A DNA stretch of 64,000 nt from assembly GCF_024734895.1 (NCBI RefSeq), contig NZ_CP091430.1:6218501-6282500 (forward strand), read 5' to 3'. Position 1 is the first letter of the stretch, and the number at the start of each line of letters is the position of its first letter. Origin of the DNA: Paenibacillus spongiae (GTDB lineage Bacteria; Bacillota; Bacilli; Paenibacillales; Paenibacillaceae). The notes under the pieces are model-generated. The model made no database searches. It was not told the origin of the DNA and worked only from the letters and a program-made list of their open reading frames with translations. Shown here in pieces: positions 17,875-26,320 of the stretch. A program made the position numbers and the translations under genes.

Positions 17875-17941
17875 CCTCCTTCGGAGAAAAGGCTGCCACC
17901 CAGCAACCCTTTCGTGTTCAAATATTTACTCGCAGGTGGCC

Positions 17942-18065
17942 TTATTTGTCATACGGTAGTGATAGAGCAATCTTCTTCGCCACTGGACCGACAATAAATA
18001 ATTCCAATAAGGAAGCCGTAGTAAAGACCAGAATAAGTTGAATGAGTATTCCTTCTAATAATATG
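17942..18065 (-). pseudogene. C-terminal fragment of a small membrane protein
   Basis: The frame GILIQLILVFTTASLLELF, VGPVAKKIALSLPYDK, stop at 17942 is a membrane helix plus tail like DUF2798-type proteins. It is cut upstream at an HR-like hairpin (18056 on), so recombination at the repeat may have removed the start. Confidence 0.45.
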
Positions 18066-18098
18066 GTGCCGCCGCGGCAGATCCTTCTGCTGTTTCAT
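18056..18098. repeat. HR repeat, partial copy 3
   Basis: GGTGCCGCCGCGGCAGATCC then TTCTGCTGTTTCATT matches the hairpin and right shoulder of other HR units. The flanking CCCGTTAG motifs are missing. Confidence 0.4.
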
Positions 18099-18106
18099 TG
18101 CATTGG

Positions 18107-19093
18107 TTACATTCGAATGTCACAGCCGTCAAAGGGCCGACCATTCTGAATAATTCTAACGGCATTGATAACAGCGCTTTGCTGAAGTACGGACAAATTA
18201 TTTTCATCACCATCCCAGCTGGAGAGCCACCAAAAATAGGAACATAGATTTCGATAATCCATGAACATTGGAATTTGTTGAATCCAGTAACGATCAAGAT
18301 GATTTTGTTTGAAATAGCCTTCCAGAAAATCATTCAGGAATGATTGAGCAAACTCATTTTTGGATTCACGGTCGTCATTGGGCGCCCCCCACCAAACGGC
18401 GTGGGCTGCCGCAATTGCAATATCTAATGAAAACCAACCATACATGCTATCGTCAAAATCGAAAACCGTAATAGCACCGTCTTGGATATGAAAATTATAG
18501 GGATGAAAATCATTATGGATCAACCCATACGAGTGTCTATCCCTAGGAAGAGCTTCAATAGTACTCTCAAGAGATCTTAATTTTTCTAAGAGCAGGCGAT
18601 AATGGCCTTGCTGTAGATACGGATTTTCGATTTCCCACTTGCTCCATCCGTCCCTCTTGGCAGCGATATCTGAAGGTTTATATGATTTAGAAAGCAGGTG
18701 CATCCTGCCCATGACCTCTCCCCACTTTTTGAATATAGCCGGGCCCCACAACTGTGGATCGTTCTTGTCAAAAAACCTCCCCGGTGCCATATGAAAGGCT
18801 GTTGTAATGCAGCATTTGTCTTCCCCGTTATAAACTGCTGTTAGTTGATTATCAATTGTTCTAATTGGCAATGATGCGGATACCCCGTTCTTAACCAAAT
18901 CGTGCATCCAATCCACTTCTGCTCTTATTTTTTCTACATATGCTACAGGCTTCTCAGTTAATCGTAATATATAGTCTTGGTTATTCATAGAAAAGCGATA
19001 TACCTCGTTGCATGAGTTACTAATAAACACCAGGGTCTTAACATCAAATCCAAAGGATTCTGCAGCTCTGGACAATACTTCCTGACTTGCCAT
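18107..19093 (-). CDS. APH/choline-kinase-type phosphotransferase
   Basis: 328 residues with a protein-kinase-like fold. The catalytic loop GLIHNDFHPYNFHI lies near residue 195 and the metal-binding FDFDDSMYGWFSLD near 214. The N-lobe has YILRLTEKP (the Lys position is occupied by Arg/Thr, typical of diverged members). The family phosphorylates small molecules such as aminoglycosides, homoserine or methylthioribose using ATP; the closest look is to the HSK2/APH group and the substrate is unknown. The C-terminal residues run up to the partial HR repeat. Confidence 0.8.
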   Translation of the reverse strand: MASQEVLSRAAESFGFDVKTLVFISNSCNEVYRFSMNNQDYILRLTEKPVAYVEKIRAEVDWMHDLVKNGVSASLPIRTIDNQLTAVYNGEDKCCITTAFHMAPGRFFDKNDPQLWGPAIFKKWGEVMGRMHLLSKSYKPSDIAAKRDGWSKWEIENPYLQQGHYRLLLEKLRSLESTIEALPRDRHSYGLIHNDFHPYNFHIQDGAITVFDFDDSMYGWFSLDIAIAAAHAVWWGAPNDDRESKNEFAQSFLNDFLEGYFKQNHLDRYWIQQIPMFMDYRNLCSYFWWLSSWDGDENNLSVLQQSAVINAVRIIQNGRPFDGCDIRM

Positions 19094-19224
19094 CTTTGGA
19101 ACCTCCGCCTTCCAGTGTTTCCCGGCCGGGATAGCATAACTCTACAGGATTTGACAAAAAAGATATAGACTTATCTTTTTCTCTCGATTAATCTAATAAT
19201 GAAGTACAAGGTTATTTTTCTCCT

Positions 19225-19905
19225 TTATACAAAAAGACCCAGAACTTTTATTCGACTTTCTAATACCGCTAACTTTTTGGGCGATATTCCCTCTTTGTTT
19301 TCTTGATTGAAATCAGCCCCAAACTGCAGCAGTAATTTGAGGTGCTCCATTTTATATTTTCTTTTTAAAGCGTAAAGGAGCGCTGTATCCCCATCAGGAT
19401 CTTCGTAGTTTACATTTGCACCGTTTTTTAAAAACCATTCTGCCATGCGAAACTTTTTCCACTTAAATGCCCCAAGAAATGCAGCATCTTCAATTTCAGC
19501 TCCATATTTTTCAAACAGATCAGCGGCTTTAACATCGTCATACCAAGCAATGGCAAACATACAATGGTTGGGGTCAGCGCCTGCAGTTAGAAGATAGGTA
19601 TACAGCTTCTCGTTACGTCCTCGTGTATATGCATACCAAAGCGGTGTTGCGGAAAAAAAACCGCATTGACGATCAGGAATTTTATGAATCGAATTCATGT
19701 CCATACCGCTTTGTATAAGCAATTTCAATATATAAAGACTGGCTTCAACTTTTGTTGGATCTTTGGAAATATCAAGACCGCACAAATAATGAAGCGCATT
19801 TTTGCCGTCTTCTTCAGACCATTTAACCCACTTTGAATCTATCTGGAGCAACTCTTTAATTGAGGTAATATCCAAATCCTTCACTGCCTTGATGAACCTG
19901 TTCAT
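19225..19905 (-). CDS. Ankyrin-repeat protein
   Basis: About 226 residues made of ankyrin repeats, e.g. GKNALHYLCGLDISKD, SATPLWYAYTRGRNEKLY, DGDTALLYALKRKYKMEHL. The start at ATG 19905 has GGGGG 9 bases upstream. Soluble, probably a protein-binding scaffold or immunity-like partner. It is the first of a run of single minus-strand accessory genes. Confidence 0.8.
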   Translation of the reverse strand: MNRFIKAVKDLDITSIKELLQIDSKWVKWSEEDGKNALHYLCGLDISKDPTKVEASLYILKLLIQSGMDMNSIHKIPDRQCGFFSATPLWYAYTRGRNEKLYTYLLTAGADPNHCMFAIAWYDDVKAADLFEKYGAEIEDAAFLGAFKWKKFRMAEWFLKNGANVNYEDPDGDTALLYALKRKYKMEHLKLLLQFGADFNQENKEGISPKKLAVLESRIKVLGLFV

Positions 19906-19941
19906 AGGCATAGACCCCCTAATTATTGTCTGAAGTTCTGA

Positions 19942-20412
19942 TTAAAATATATCCATAAAAGATAATACATGAACTTTGACTTTTTCCTTCTCTTCCTCTG
20001 TCATATTTTCCAATTGAAAATGTTCAATTTTATCATCGGGTATTAGGATTGTTGACGGCTCTTGGAGCACTTCTTTGCGACTATCTCCATCTTCTGCAAG
20101 TGTTACATTAGATTTAGAAAAATTAGAATGTATTATTTCTGTTTTTATATAATTACCTTCTATATTATAAAAATCTTCAATGGCTTTAATATCAGTCTTT
20201 ATATGGTTTTTCCCCTCTTCAATAGTAGTTATCGCATTTACCTTCTTGTAACCAGTCGTTACAAAAAAACCTTCATCGTTTCGTTCTGATATTTCCGCCA
20301 CAAAAACCTCAATATGTTGAATTTTTCCCATATTGCTGCATGCACTCAATAGAAAAATAGTAAATGTAAAACATACTTTCATTAAATAAACTGACGAAGA
20401 ATGATTCTTCAA
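19942..20412 (-). CDS. Putative lipoprotein
   Basis: A TTG start at 20412, with GGGGGA about 7 bases before it, gives KNHSSSVYLMKVCFTFTIFL and a lipobox LLSAC near residue 25. The mature part, about 130 residues, is acidic and Lys/Glu-rich with no recognised domain. It would be anchored on the outer face of the membrane. The start is less sure: ATG 20382 (MKVC) is the other option but lacks an RBS. Confidence 0.6.
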   Translation of the reverse strand: MKNHSSSVYLMKVCFTFTIFLLSACSNMGKIQHIEVFVAEISERNDEGFFVTTGYKKVNAITTIEEGKNHIKTDIKAIEDFYNIEGNYIKTEIIHSNFSKSNVTLAEDGDSRKEVLQEPSTILIPDDKIEHFQLENMTEEEKEKVKVHVLSFMDIF

Positions 20413-20514
20413 GTCCACATCCCCCAAGCTCAAACTTAATTAAAATTCCCCAAAAAACTACTCTCCTCGTTAGATCAACAAACGCTTTTAACCACGATAG
20501 CTCAACTCTCATCA

Positions 20515-20660
20515 GGAAATTTTGTGTAGATGTAAAAAGGATCAGCCGTGGCGGATCCTTCTGTTGTTTTATTGAGCTATCTTGTCCCGTTAGCGCAACA
20601 ACAGGCCACGGCGACAGCCTGTTGTTTATTGTTGAGCTACAGTGTTCCGATAGCGCAATC
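20515..20660. repeat. HR repeat copy 4 (two hairpins in tandem)
   Basis: First hairpin: AAGGATCAGCCGTGGCGGAT..., then TTGAGCTATCTTGTCCCGTT. Second hairpin: AACAACAGGC...GCCTGTTGTT, then TTGAGCTACAGTGTTCCGAT. The 25 bases at the start (TTTTGTGTAGATGTAA...) recur at 55046 in another copy. Confidence 0.8.
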
Positions 20661-20666
20661 GAACAT

Positions 20667-21497
20667 TCATATAGAGAAACTTGGTTGATATTTATAGTAA
20701 TCTTGTGCATGTACCGCTTTGAATCCAACCGATTCATATAACCCTAGAGCATGGTCGTTTTTCGTTTCGACTTCTAAGTGTACGGAGTATCCGGCCGAGC
20801 TTTGCTCTTTAATAACTCGGCGCAACACTTTTCTGCCTATTCCTTTGCCTCGGTATTCTGGCAGAATGGCAAATCCATAAATCCACGCTTGCCCCTCTTC
20901 ACGGCTCACTCGAATTTTCCCTACCGTCCCTTCGTTCACGACAATCATGAGCATATTAGTGTTATCCCCCAAGGCCATGCTTTCCATCGCTCTGGCGTCT
21001 TCTTCGTCCACTCCGAACGCCGTAACGGATAATCGTACGCGCATTTCGTAATCTTCTAATGTTGCTTGCCTCAGAAGAATATTATCCGTTCCTTCAAGAG
21101 GCTTTTCTTTCCACTCCATTTGATGCTCCGAGAATGCATATTCAGCACCTTGTTTACACAAAAAAGCTTTTGCCGTATCGGATCCCGCAGGCGCGTTCAA
21201 CAAGATTTTCTTGTATCCGTTTTGTTTGACCTTTTCCATTCCTAGTCGGAACAATCGATGGAAATGCCCCTTTCGTCGTTCACTTGGATTAACCATGCCG
21301 CATACTTCGACTGTAGAACCAAAAGCGTACAAACCTAAAAACGCTACAAGCTCGTCATTTTCGTAATGAAAAAAATCCAGTTGATCAGATCCGCGGTTTT
21401 CAAGCATCTCCCAGTTAAGCTTCAGTTGTAAATGATCATGAGTCTCACACTCTTTTTGCAATTGTTCAATATCTTTTAATTGTTGTGTCGTTAACAT
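20667..21497 (-). CDS. GNAT acetyltransferase with two GNAT domains
   Basis: The start is ATG 21497 with AAAGGAG 5 bases upstream; 276 residues. The first GNAT domain covers ~20-135 (NPSERRKGHFHRLF). The second covers ~145-276 with the classic acetyl-CoA loop PEYRGKGIGRKVLR and the partner helix NDHALGLYESVGFK. Such tandem proteins usually act on small amines or antibiotics; substrate unknown. An HR unit flanks each side. Confidence 0.85.
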   Translation of the reverse strand: MLTTQQLKDIEQLQKECETHDHLQLKLNWEMLENRGSDQLDFFHYENDELVAFLGLYAFGSTVEVCGMVNPSERRKGHFHRLFRLGMEKVKQNGYKKILLNAPAGSDTAKAFLCKQGAEYAFSEHQMEWKEKPLEGTDNILLRQATLEDYEMRVRLSVTAFGVDEEDARAMESMALGDNTNMLMIVVNEGTVGKIRVSREEGQAWIYGFAILPEYRGKGIGRKVLRRVIKEQSSAGYSVHLEVETKNDHALGLYESVGFKAVHAQDYYKYQPSFSI

Positions 21498-21594
21498 TTT
21501 TTCTCCTTTGGCTGTCCGCATTATAACTGTTATTCTACCAGGGTAATTTAAAGTGACGGATTGATCCCTTAGCCGGGTCGAATAAATTGATGTA

Positions 21595-21712
21595 TTTGCT
21601 CCATGGTGCGTTAAACTAACGTTTCCCGTTAGCTTAACGAAAAAAGGAGCATCTGCCGCGGCGATCTGCTCCCTGGATCGTTCAACTATCGTTCTCCGTT
21701 AGTAAAAAAATC
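21595..21712. repeat. HR repeat copy 5
   Basis: CCCGTTAGCTTAACG - GGAGCATCTGCCGCGGCGAT...CTGCTCC - CGTTCAACTATCGTTCTCCG TTAG. The outer arms CGTTAGCTTAACGA and TCGTTCAACTAtCG are also complementary. This copy is nearly identical to the one at 60918. Confidence 0.85.
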
Positions 21713-21924
21713 AAGTTAATTACCTGCCAATTCTTCTTAAGTGAATTATATAATTTCACAATCGATCGATCGGATTCCAATATAGTTTATATTTTCCATA
21801 TTACTTCGAAATCGTGATAACTATTAATCCCGTATAGCAATGGGGACATCGTTGGAAGTGAACGGAATAATGCTTTTACTTTCAATATGTGTCTGCAGGG
21901 ATCAAATAAAAAATCAGTTAAAGA

Positions 21925-22215
21925 TTATATTTCAAGATAGCGCTCTTGATCATAGGGTAGGCTCCCATAAATTTTTGAAGCGTCTTTTTGTTCATTTGAA
22001 GCATCTCGATACAGCAGCCATATCTCATACCCTTCAATAATAAGTTCGAATTGTTGATTTGTGATAGGGCTGAGCAAATAGTAGTCATCGTAATCGTCTA
22101 GTGCCTCATCGAAATTTCTATTGAAAATATAAGGGACTCCTTGATAATCTGCTACACCTGTCTTTGGCCCATCCCACCAGTCATGTATTGTGTATACTTT
22201 CTCGTACGAAATCAT
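21925..22215 (-). CDS. Hypothetical acidic protein
   Basis: 96 residues from ATG 22215, with AGGGTGA 6 bases upstream. Tyr/Trp/Asp-rich (IHDWWDGPKTG, DYDDYYLLSPI, GYEIWLLY). Soluble. I do not recognise the family. Single gene between HR units. Confidence 0.6.
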   Translation of the reverse strand: MISYEKVYTIHDWWDGPKTGVADYQGVPYIFNRNFDEALDDYDDYYLLSPITNQQFELIIEGYEIWLLYRDASNEQKDASKIYGSLPYDQERYLEI

Positions 22216-22345
22216 GAATGTCACCCTGTTCCTGGATTAACATCAATAGCTATACTTAATTCAATACTATCGTCTCCGTTAGGTCAATCGTCAATTCCAT
22301 AAATAACTACGTCATTTCGCATAACTGAACAAATTTCAAAGAATA

Positions 22346-22411
22346 AGGGATCCTCTGACTGCCGCTACAGCCGGAGAATCCCTATTAAAGTAACGTGCCC
22401 TTTAGGCCGCT
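22346..22411. repeat. HR repeat copy 6
   Basis: AGGGATCCTC ... GAGAATCCCT hairpin followed by TAACGTGCCCTTTAG. A separate TATCGTCTCCGTTAGGTCAA end lies at 22267-22287. Confidence 0.6.
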
Positions 22412-22426
22412 GGGTCAACCGCACAA

Positions 22427-22963
22427 CTAAGCTGGAACGTAGGTCAACCTGATCACCTGCTCGCCAATTCGATCGCTTGCCACGAGGCGCAGCGGCGGCC
22501 GCGGACCGGCGAAGAACGGCTTGCCGTGACCCAGCACGACTGGATGGAGATAGAGTCGATACTCATCAACGAGACCGAGCTCCGTTAGACTGTGGGCCAA
22601 CTCCGGCCCGGCAACTTCAATCTCCCCTTCATGCTGAGCCTTCAGCCCACGTATGGCCGCTGCGAGGTCGCCCTCGATCAGAGAAGCGTTCGGACCGACG
22701 GACTTTAACGTCCTCGACACCACCCACTTCGGTTTGCTTTGCCACGCCGCTGCGTATTCCCGTTCCGGCGCATCCCATTCAAAATGGTCTCCGTCCCAAC
22801 ACCGCATGGTCTCGTACATGCGGCGCCCGTACAGGCTGCCCGCCATGCCGCGCAAGTCGTCAATGAAATGACGGAATAGCACGGGGTCGGGCTGAAATGC
22901 CGTGTGGTCGTGGTTGACGAACCCGTCCAGAGACTGGTTCAATGCGAAAACGATCTTTGCCAT
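22427..22963 (-). CDS. Dihydrofolate reductase / RibD C-terminal family protein
   Basis: 178 residues with GGAGGAGA before ATG 22963. The opening MAKIVFALNQSLDGFV, the segment GRRMYETM and IEVAGPELAHSLTELGLVDE are hallmarks of the RibD C-terminal/DHFR-like fold that binds NADPH. The active-site detail is that of the generic YyaP/YwjB-like branch, which need not be a true DHFR. Soluble. It lies between an HR unit and the truncated IS110 copy. Confidence 0.85.
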   Translation of the reverse strand: MAKIVFALNQSLDGFVNHDHTAFQPDPVLFRHFIDDLRGMAGSLYGRRMYETMRCWDGDHFEWDAPEREYAAAWQSKPKWVVSRTLKSVGPNASLIEGDLAAAIRGLKAQHEGEIEVAGPELAHSLTELGLVDEYRLYLHPVVLGHGKPFFAGPRPPLRLVASDRIGEQVIRLTYVPA

Positions 22964-23161
22964 GCGACTGACTCTCCTCCCTGGTTTTCTCGCACATTCA
23001 TCATCAGAATTACACTGTCCATATGCAGCCTCCTTTATGTCTACATTTTATCATCCAACAGCATGTCCGGTTTCTCATGGATTGCTAATGTGCACAGTCC
23101 TGGCCTGACCGAATACAACTTTAATTTAACGAAGGATGGTAAATTAAACAATTCTGCCCGT

Positions 23162-24015
23162 TCGTATTATGAGGTCATCCAGTTTTTACTGTTTTTGGGG
23201 ATTTACATTCTGCGGTGGCGTTAAAGACTCTATTGGAGTTTCCGACTTCTGATGACGTGCTGAGAACTGGTAAAGCAAAAATATCGGAGAAGATTGCATC
23301 CCTATGTATGCGCCGGTCCGAACGCTGGGCAATGGAAAAGGCTGAAGCCTTACTGGCCGCGGCTGAACGGAATCCCTTCCGTAAGGCGCCATTCCAAAGC
23401 CATCTGATTAGCCTTGAGATGTACGTCAGCATGCTGCTTCATTACCGAGAGCATCTCAGCGCCCTGGAAAAGCAAATGGATGCCCTCGCTAATGATATTG
23501 AAGAATATCAGATTATCCAATCGATCCCCGGTATCGGAGAAAAAATCGCAGTAACGATTATTTCGGAAATCGGTGAAATCGATCGGTTTAATACCCAATG
23601 AAGCTGGTCGCCTTCGCCGGTGTGGACCCGAGTGTTCATATCTCCGGGAAGTTTACGGCTACAATTAACCGAATCACAAAACGTGGATCCAGCAGACTGC
23701 GTCACACCCTATTCTTAGCCGTACTCTGTAGCTTACGACGCTCCGGCATTAAGAAGATGAAGGCTTTTTACGATAAGAAGATTGCCGATGGAAAGCCGCA
23801 CAAGGTTGCAATGATCGCCTGTGTGAACAAGATGCTTCATTGGATATTTGCGCTGCTTAAACGCAAGGAAACCTTTCCTCGACTTAGCCTAGAGTACCAC
23901 TTCATGTAAAACCTTCCATTTAAACGATGGAGGGTTATTTGGCATGCACATATATTATGTATAGCATCATCTACTCAAGTTTTTATTGAAAAATCTTGAC
24001 AAGATATTGGCTGGT
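23162..24015 (+). mobile_element. Internally deleted copy of the IS110-type element
   Basis: The left end (CGTATTATGAGGTCATCCAG) keeps only about 29 bases. It then jumps at ...TTACTG/TTTTTGGGG into the middle of the transposase (equivalent to about 62126 of the complete copy). The right end ...TTGGCTGGTTTAGC is intact. The left flank is TTCTGCCCGT and the right flank TTAGCGGAGC, so it occupies an HR unit. Sequence is otherwise about 98% like the copy at 61372. Confidence 0.85.
23190..23912 (+). pseudogene. Truncated, frameshifted IS110 transposase
   Basis: Equivalent to the C-terminal ~230 residues of the transposase at 61622. The DEDD catalytic N-domain is lost. A one-base deletion in ATAACCCAATG versus AATCACCCAATG (near 23593) and an extra T in CCTTTCCTCG (near 23875) shift the frame twice. 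It still contains the SIPGIGEKIA and FAGVDPSVHISGK segments of the Transposase_20 region. Confidence 0.9.
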
Positions 24016-24079
24016 TTAGCGGAGCGAAGGGGCCGCCGCGCGGCAGCCCCTCCTAAGTAGAACTATTGTGCTCCGTTAG
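24016..24079. repeat. HR repeat copy 7, right part (split by the IS)
   Basis: TTAGCGGAGCGAAG - GGGGCCGCCGCGCGGCAGCC CC - GAACTATTGTGCTCCGTTAG. The matching left end is TTCTGCCCGT at 23152-23161, on the other side of the element. Confidence 0.75.
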
Positions 24080-24121
24080 AATGACCTTGAGCTTGTTTAG
24101 CCCGTTCATTCCGCCAACTCA

Positions 24122-24313
24122 TTATGGAGTAACCAACCTAATGGTAATTGCTAATGTACCCCATCTAGTCTCTTGTTCAGGCGAATATATCTTGTAGGTT
24201 CTTTCAACCATTTCATCTATTGACCGACCCTTTCTATAACGGCAAATTTCAAGGTCATCTTTTACGAAATAGAACCACCGCGAAAACTTGAAACGAATAG
24301 GCTCCCGGAACAT
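24122..24313 (-). CDS. Small hypothetical protein
   Basis: 63 codons, basic, ending RWGTLAITIRLVTP. No strong RBS before ATG 24313, and no family recognised. It may be a fragment. It lies 19 bases after the macrolide-kinase-like gene on the same strand. Confidence 0.3.
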   Translation of the reverse strand: MFREPIRFKFSRWFYFVKDDLEICRYRKGRSIDEMVERTYKIYSPEQETRWGTLAITIRLVTP

Positions 24314-24332
24314 TCCGGAAGCCCGTCATTCA

Positions 24333-25244
24333 TTACCCTTGTATGCCTAACATATATTGAGCATACTGTCGATACTCATCAGAGTTGGTTTTCTCAGCAA
24401 ACAATGCGATCAGCACCGGATAAGCTGCATACCGCTCCGCGATATGCTCCGCCATGCGTGCCCATACCCTGCCGCCTTTACGTTCATACCGATCAATCAG
24501 TTCGCTCAAACCATTCGCGCCAAATAACGCATAATAGATTTGGAAATCTATTGACGGATCGGAAACTTCCCCTTCAGTCCAATCGATCAGCCCCGTGACG
24601 TGCCCATGATCGCCGATCAACAGATGTCCTGGATGTATATCCCCATGAACTACAGTCGTGAAAGTCGGCCAGTATGAATCATCAGCCATCCACCGCTGCC
24701 AGCGTGTCCAGAGCGAATCGGAAACGTCGTAATTTCGCTTCACCCATTCCATTTTTTCTCGGAAATCGGTCCGCGCCTCCGTTGAAGTCAAGATGCGAAT
24801 GCCCTCGGACGTCGCTTCGTCGGTACCGACCGTGTGAAGAGCTGCCAACGTTGTGGCCATCGTATCAACAAACGCCTCCGGTAAGTTCTTTTCGTCGATC
24901 TCCCAAACATACTGCCGCGCCTCAGGGTCGATCGTCGCTGCCGGGATACCCTTGAGTCTCGGATAAGCGATCAACTCCGCCGTATGAATTTTCCAATCCG
25001 GTACCGCCACTGGAAGCCGCGGTTTCACCAGCGAAAGTACGCGCCGCTCGTATGAGGCGGACTCCACCACATCGTCGCGTCGCGGCAGACGCAAAACCCA
25101 GGGCGTTCCTCCCTCGTCTTCGGCAAAGCACGCCAAAAAATCCAATCCGGATTCGTTAATTAGCACCGAGTCCGGATTCAATGACAATCCATACTTTAAT
25201 GCAAGCTCCAACACCGTAGCTACGTGATCCTCGTTTTTCTCCAT
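24333..25244 (-). CDS. Mph-like macrolide 2'-phosphotransferase
   Basis: 303 residues from ATG 25244, with AGAGGTG upstream. Catalytic loop VVHGDIHPGHLLIGDHGHVT near residue 200 and GLIDWTEGEVSDPSIDF near 220, the signature of the Mph family; the N-lobe reads TPWVLRLPRR. Mph enzymes phosphorylate the 2'-OH of macrolides with GTP and give resistance. Chromosomal Mph homologues occur in several Bacillus and Paenibacillus relatives. The match is to the family; activity and drug range are not shown by sequence. No leader peptide is evident. Confidence 0.8.
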   Translation of the reverse strand: MEKNEDHVATVLELALKYGLSLNPDSVLINESGLDFLACFAEDEGGTPWVLRLPRRDDVVESASYERRVLSLVKPRLPVAVPDWKIHTAELIAYPRLKGIPAATIDPEARQYVWEIDEKNLPEAFVDTMATTLAALHTVGTDEATSEGIRILTSTEARTDFREKMEWVKRNYDVSDSLWTRWQRWMADDSYWPTFTTVVHGDIHPGHLLIGDHGHVTGLIDWTEGEVSDPSIDFQIYYALFGANGLSELIDRYERKGGRVWARMAEHIAERYAAYPVLIALFAEKTNSDEYRQYAQYMLGIQG

Positions 25245-25253
25245 AAAAAACAC

Positions 25254-25648
25254 CTCTTCAATAAAATTGTTATTAGAAATGTTTCCAACGCAAATAAGCC
25301 ATCCTCAAATTTTATAAAAATGGGGCAAGCCTCATTCGTCTATTCCTATTAACGAATTCGCATGAAGTGGATGCACATAATGGAAGCCTCCGGTTAATTG
25401 TTAGGGAATACCCGACTAGATTATACCACGTTATACGGTTCGCTGAAAACTTGCCGCTATTTATGTGGAACCGCCGTTTATCGCCGCCAGCTATACGTTT
25501 CGGAAACTGCTGGAACACCCCCCTGGCGCCGCTAAAGCCGGCCGGGATACGATTGCCGGGACTGCCTCCGCAGCTAACAAGCTGTCACCCGATCGGGCAA
25601 AAACATCGCCGGCAGCCGTTTCAATAACATGATTTAATTGTTCCTTAA
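25254..25648. other. Intergenic region, possible decayed coding sequence
   Basis: On the minus strand, frames around 25480-25630 read like decayed coding sequence (ETAAGDVFARSGDSLLAAE) but have no start, RBS or recognisable family. No HR unit is present. Confidence 0.25.
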
Positions 25649-26320
25649 TTACTTCACGAGCTTCATTCGAATTGCAGTGACCACTGCCTGTGTGCGGTCC
25701 TGCGCCCCAAGTTTTTGCATGATATGGTGGATATGCGTTTTTGCTGTGCCTTCAGAAATGCATAAAATCGCAGATATTTCGTGGTTTCTCTTACCGTATG
25801 CAAGTAGCTGCAATACTTCCGTTTCACGCTCCGTCAAGGCGCCAAGCAGCCGATCTTTCCCGGGTGAATCCGGCTCCTCCATACCTGAAGTTAATATTTG
25901 GTCTAGAGCACGTTTGGCCGTGCTGCTATTGAACAGGGTTGCCCCCCGGTACATGGCCCGTATGCCGCTCAGCAATTCATCGGTTTCCGTATCCTTCAAT
26001 AAATAGCCGGAAGCCCCAGCACGAATCCCGTCAAACACATACTGTTCAACATCGAATGTCGTTAAGAGGACGACTTTTGTGTCAGGCAAAGCTTCAACGA
26101 TAGACTTTGTTGCCATGATACCCGTTCCGCCCGGCATGCGGATATCCATCAAGACGAGATCTGGAACATTTCGCAATGCGATGTCAACCGCTTCTTCTCC
26201 GGTTGAAGCCTCTCCGACCACCTGCATATCTTTTTGAATGTCCAATATGTAACGCAATCCTTTGCGGATGAAAGGCTGGTCATCTGCCAGTACGATTCGA
26301 ATCATTTTCTCGGTTTGCAT
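25649..26320 (-). CDS. NarL/LuxR-type response regulator
   Basis: 223 residues. Receiver domain ~1-125 with acidic pocket, phospho-acceptor Asp in VLMDIRMPGG (~58), and KDTE near 110. LuxR helix-turn-helix ~155-220 (LTERETEVLQLLAYGKRNHE, TAKTHIHHIMQKL). AAGGAGA lies 7 bases before ATG 26320, so this start is favoured; it overlaps the kinase gene by 41 bases, showing translational coupling. It probably controls the divergent membrane-protein gene at 27660. Confidence 0.9.
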   Translation of the reverse strand: MQTEKMIRIVLADDQPFIRKGLRYILDIQKDMQVVGEASTGEEAVDIALRNVPDLVLMDIRMPGGTGIMATKSIVEALPDTKVVLLTTFDVEQYVFDGIRAGASGYLLKDTETDELLSGIRAMYRGATLFNSSTAKRALDQILTSGMEEPDSPGKDRLLGALTERETEVLQLLAYGKRNHEISAILCISEGTAKTHIHHIMQKLGAQDRTQAVVTAIRMKLVK

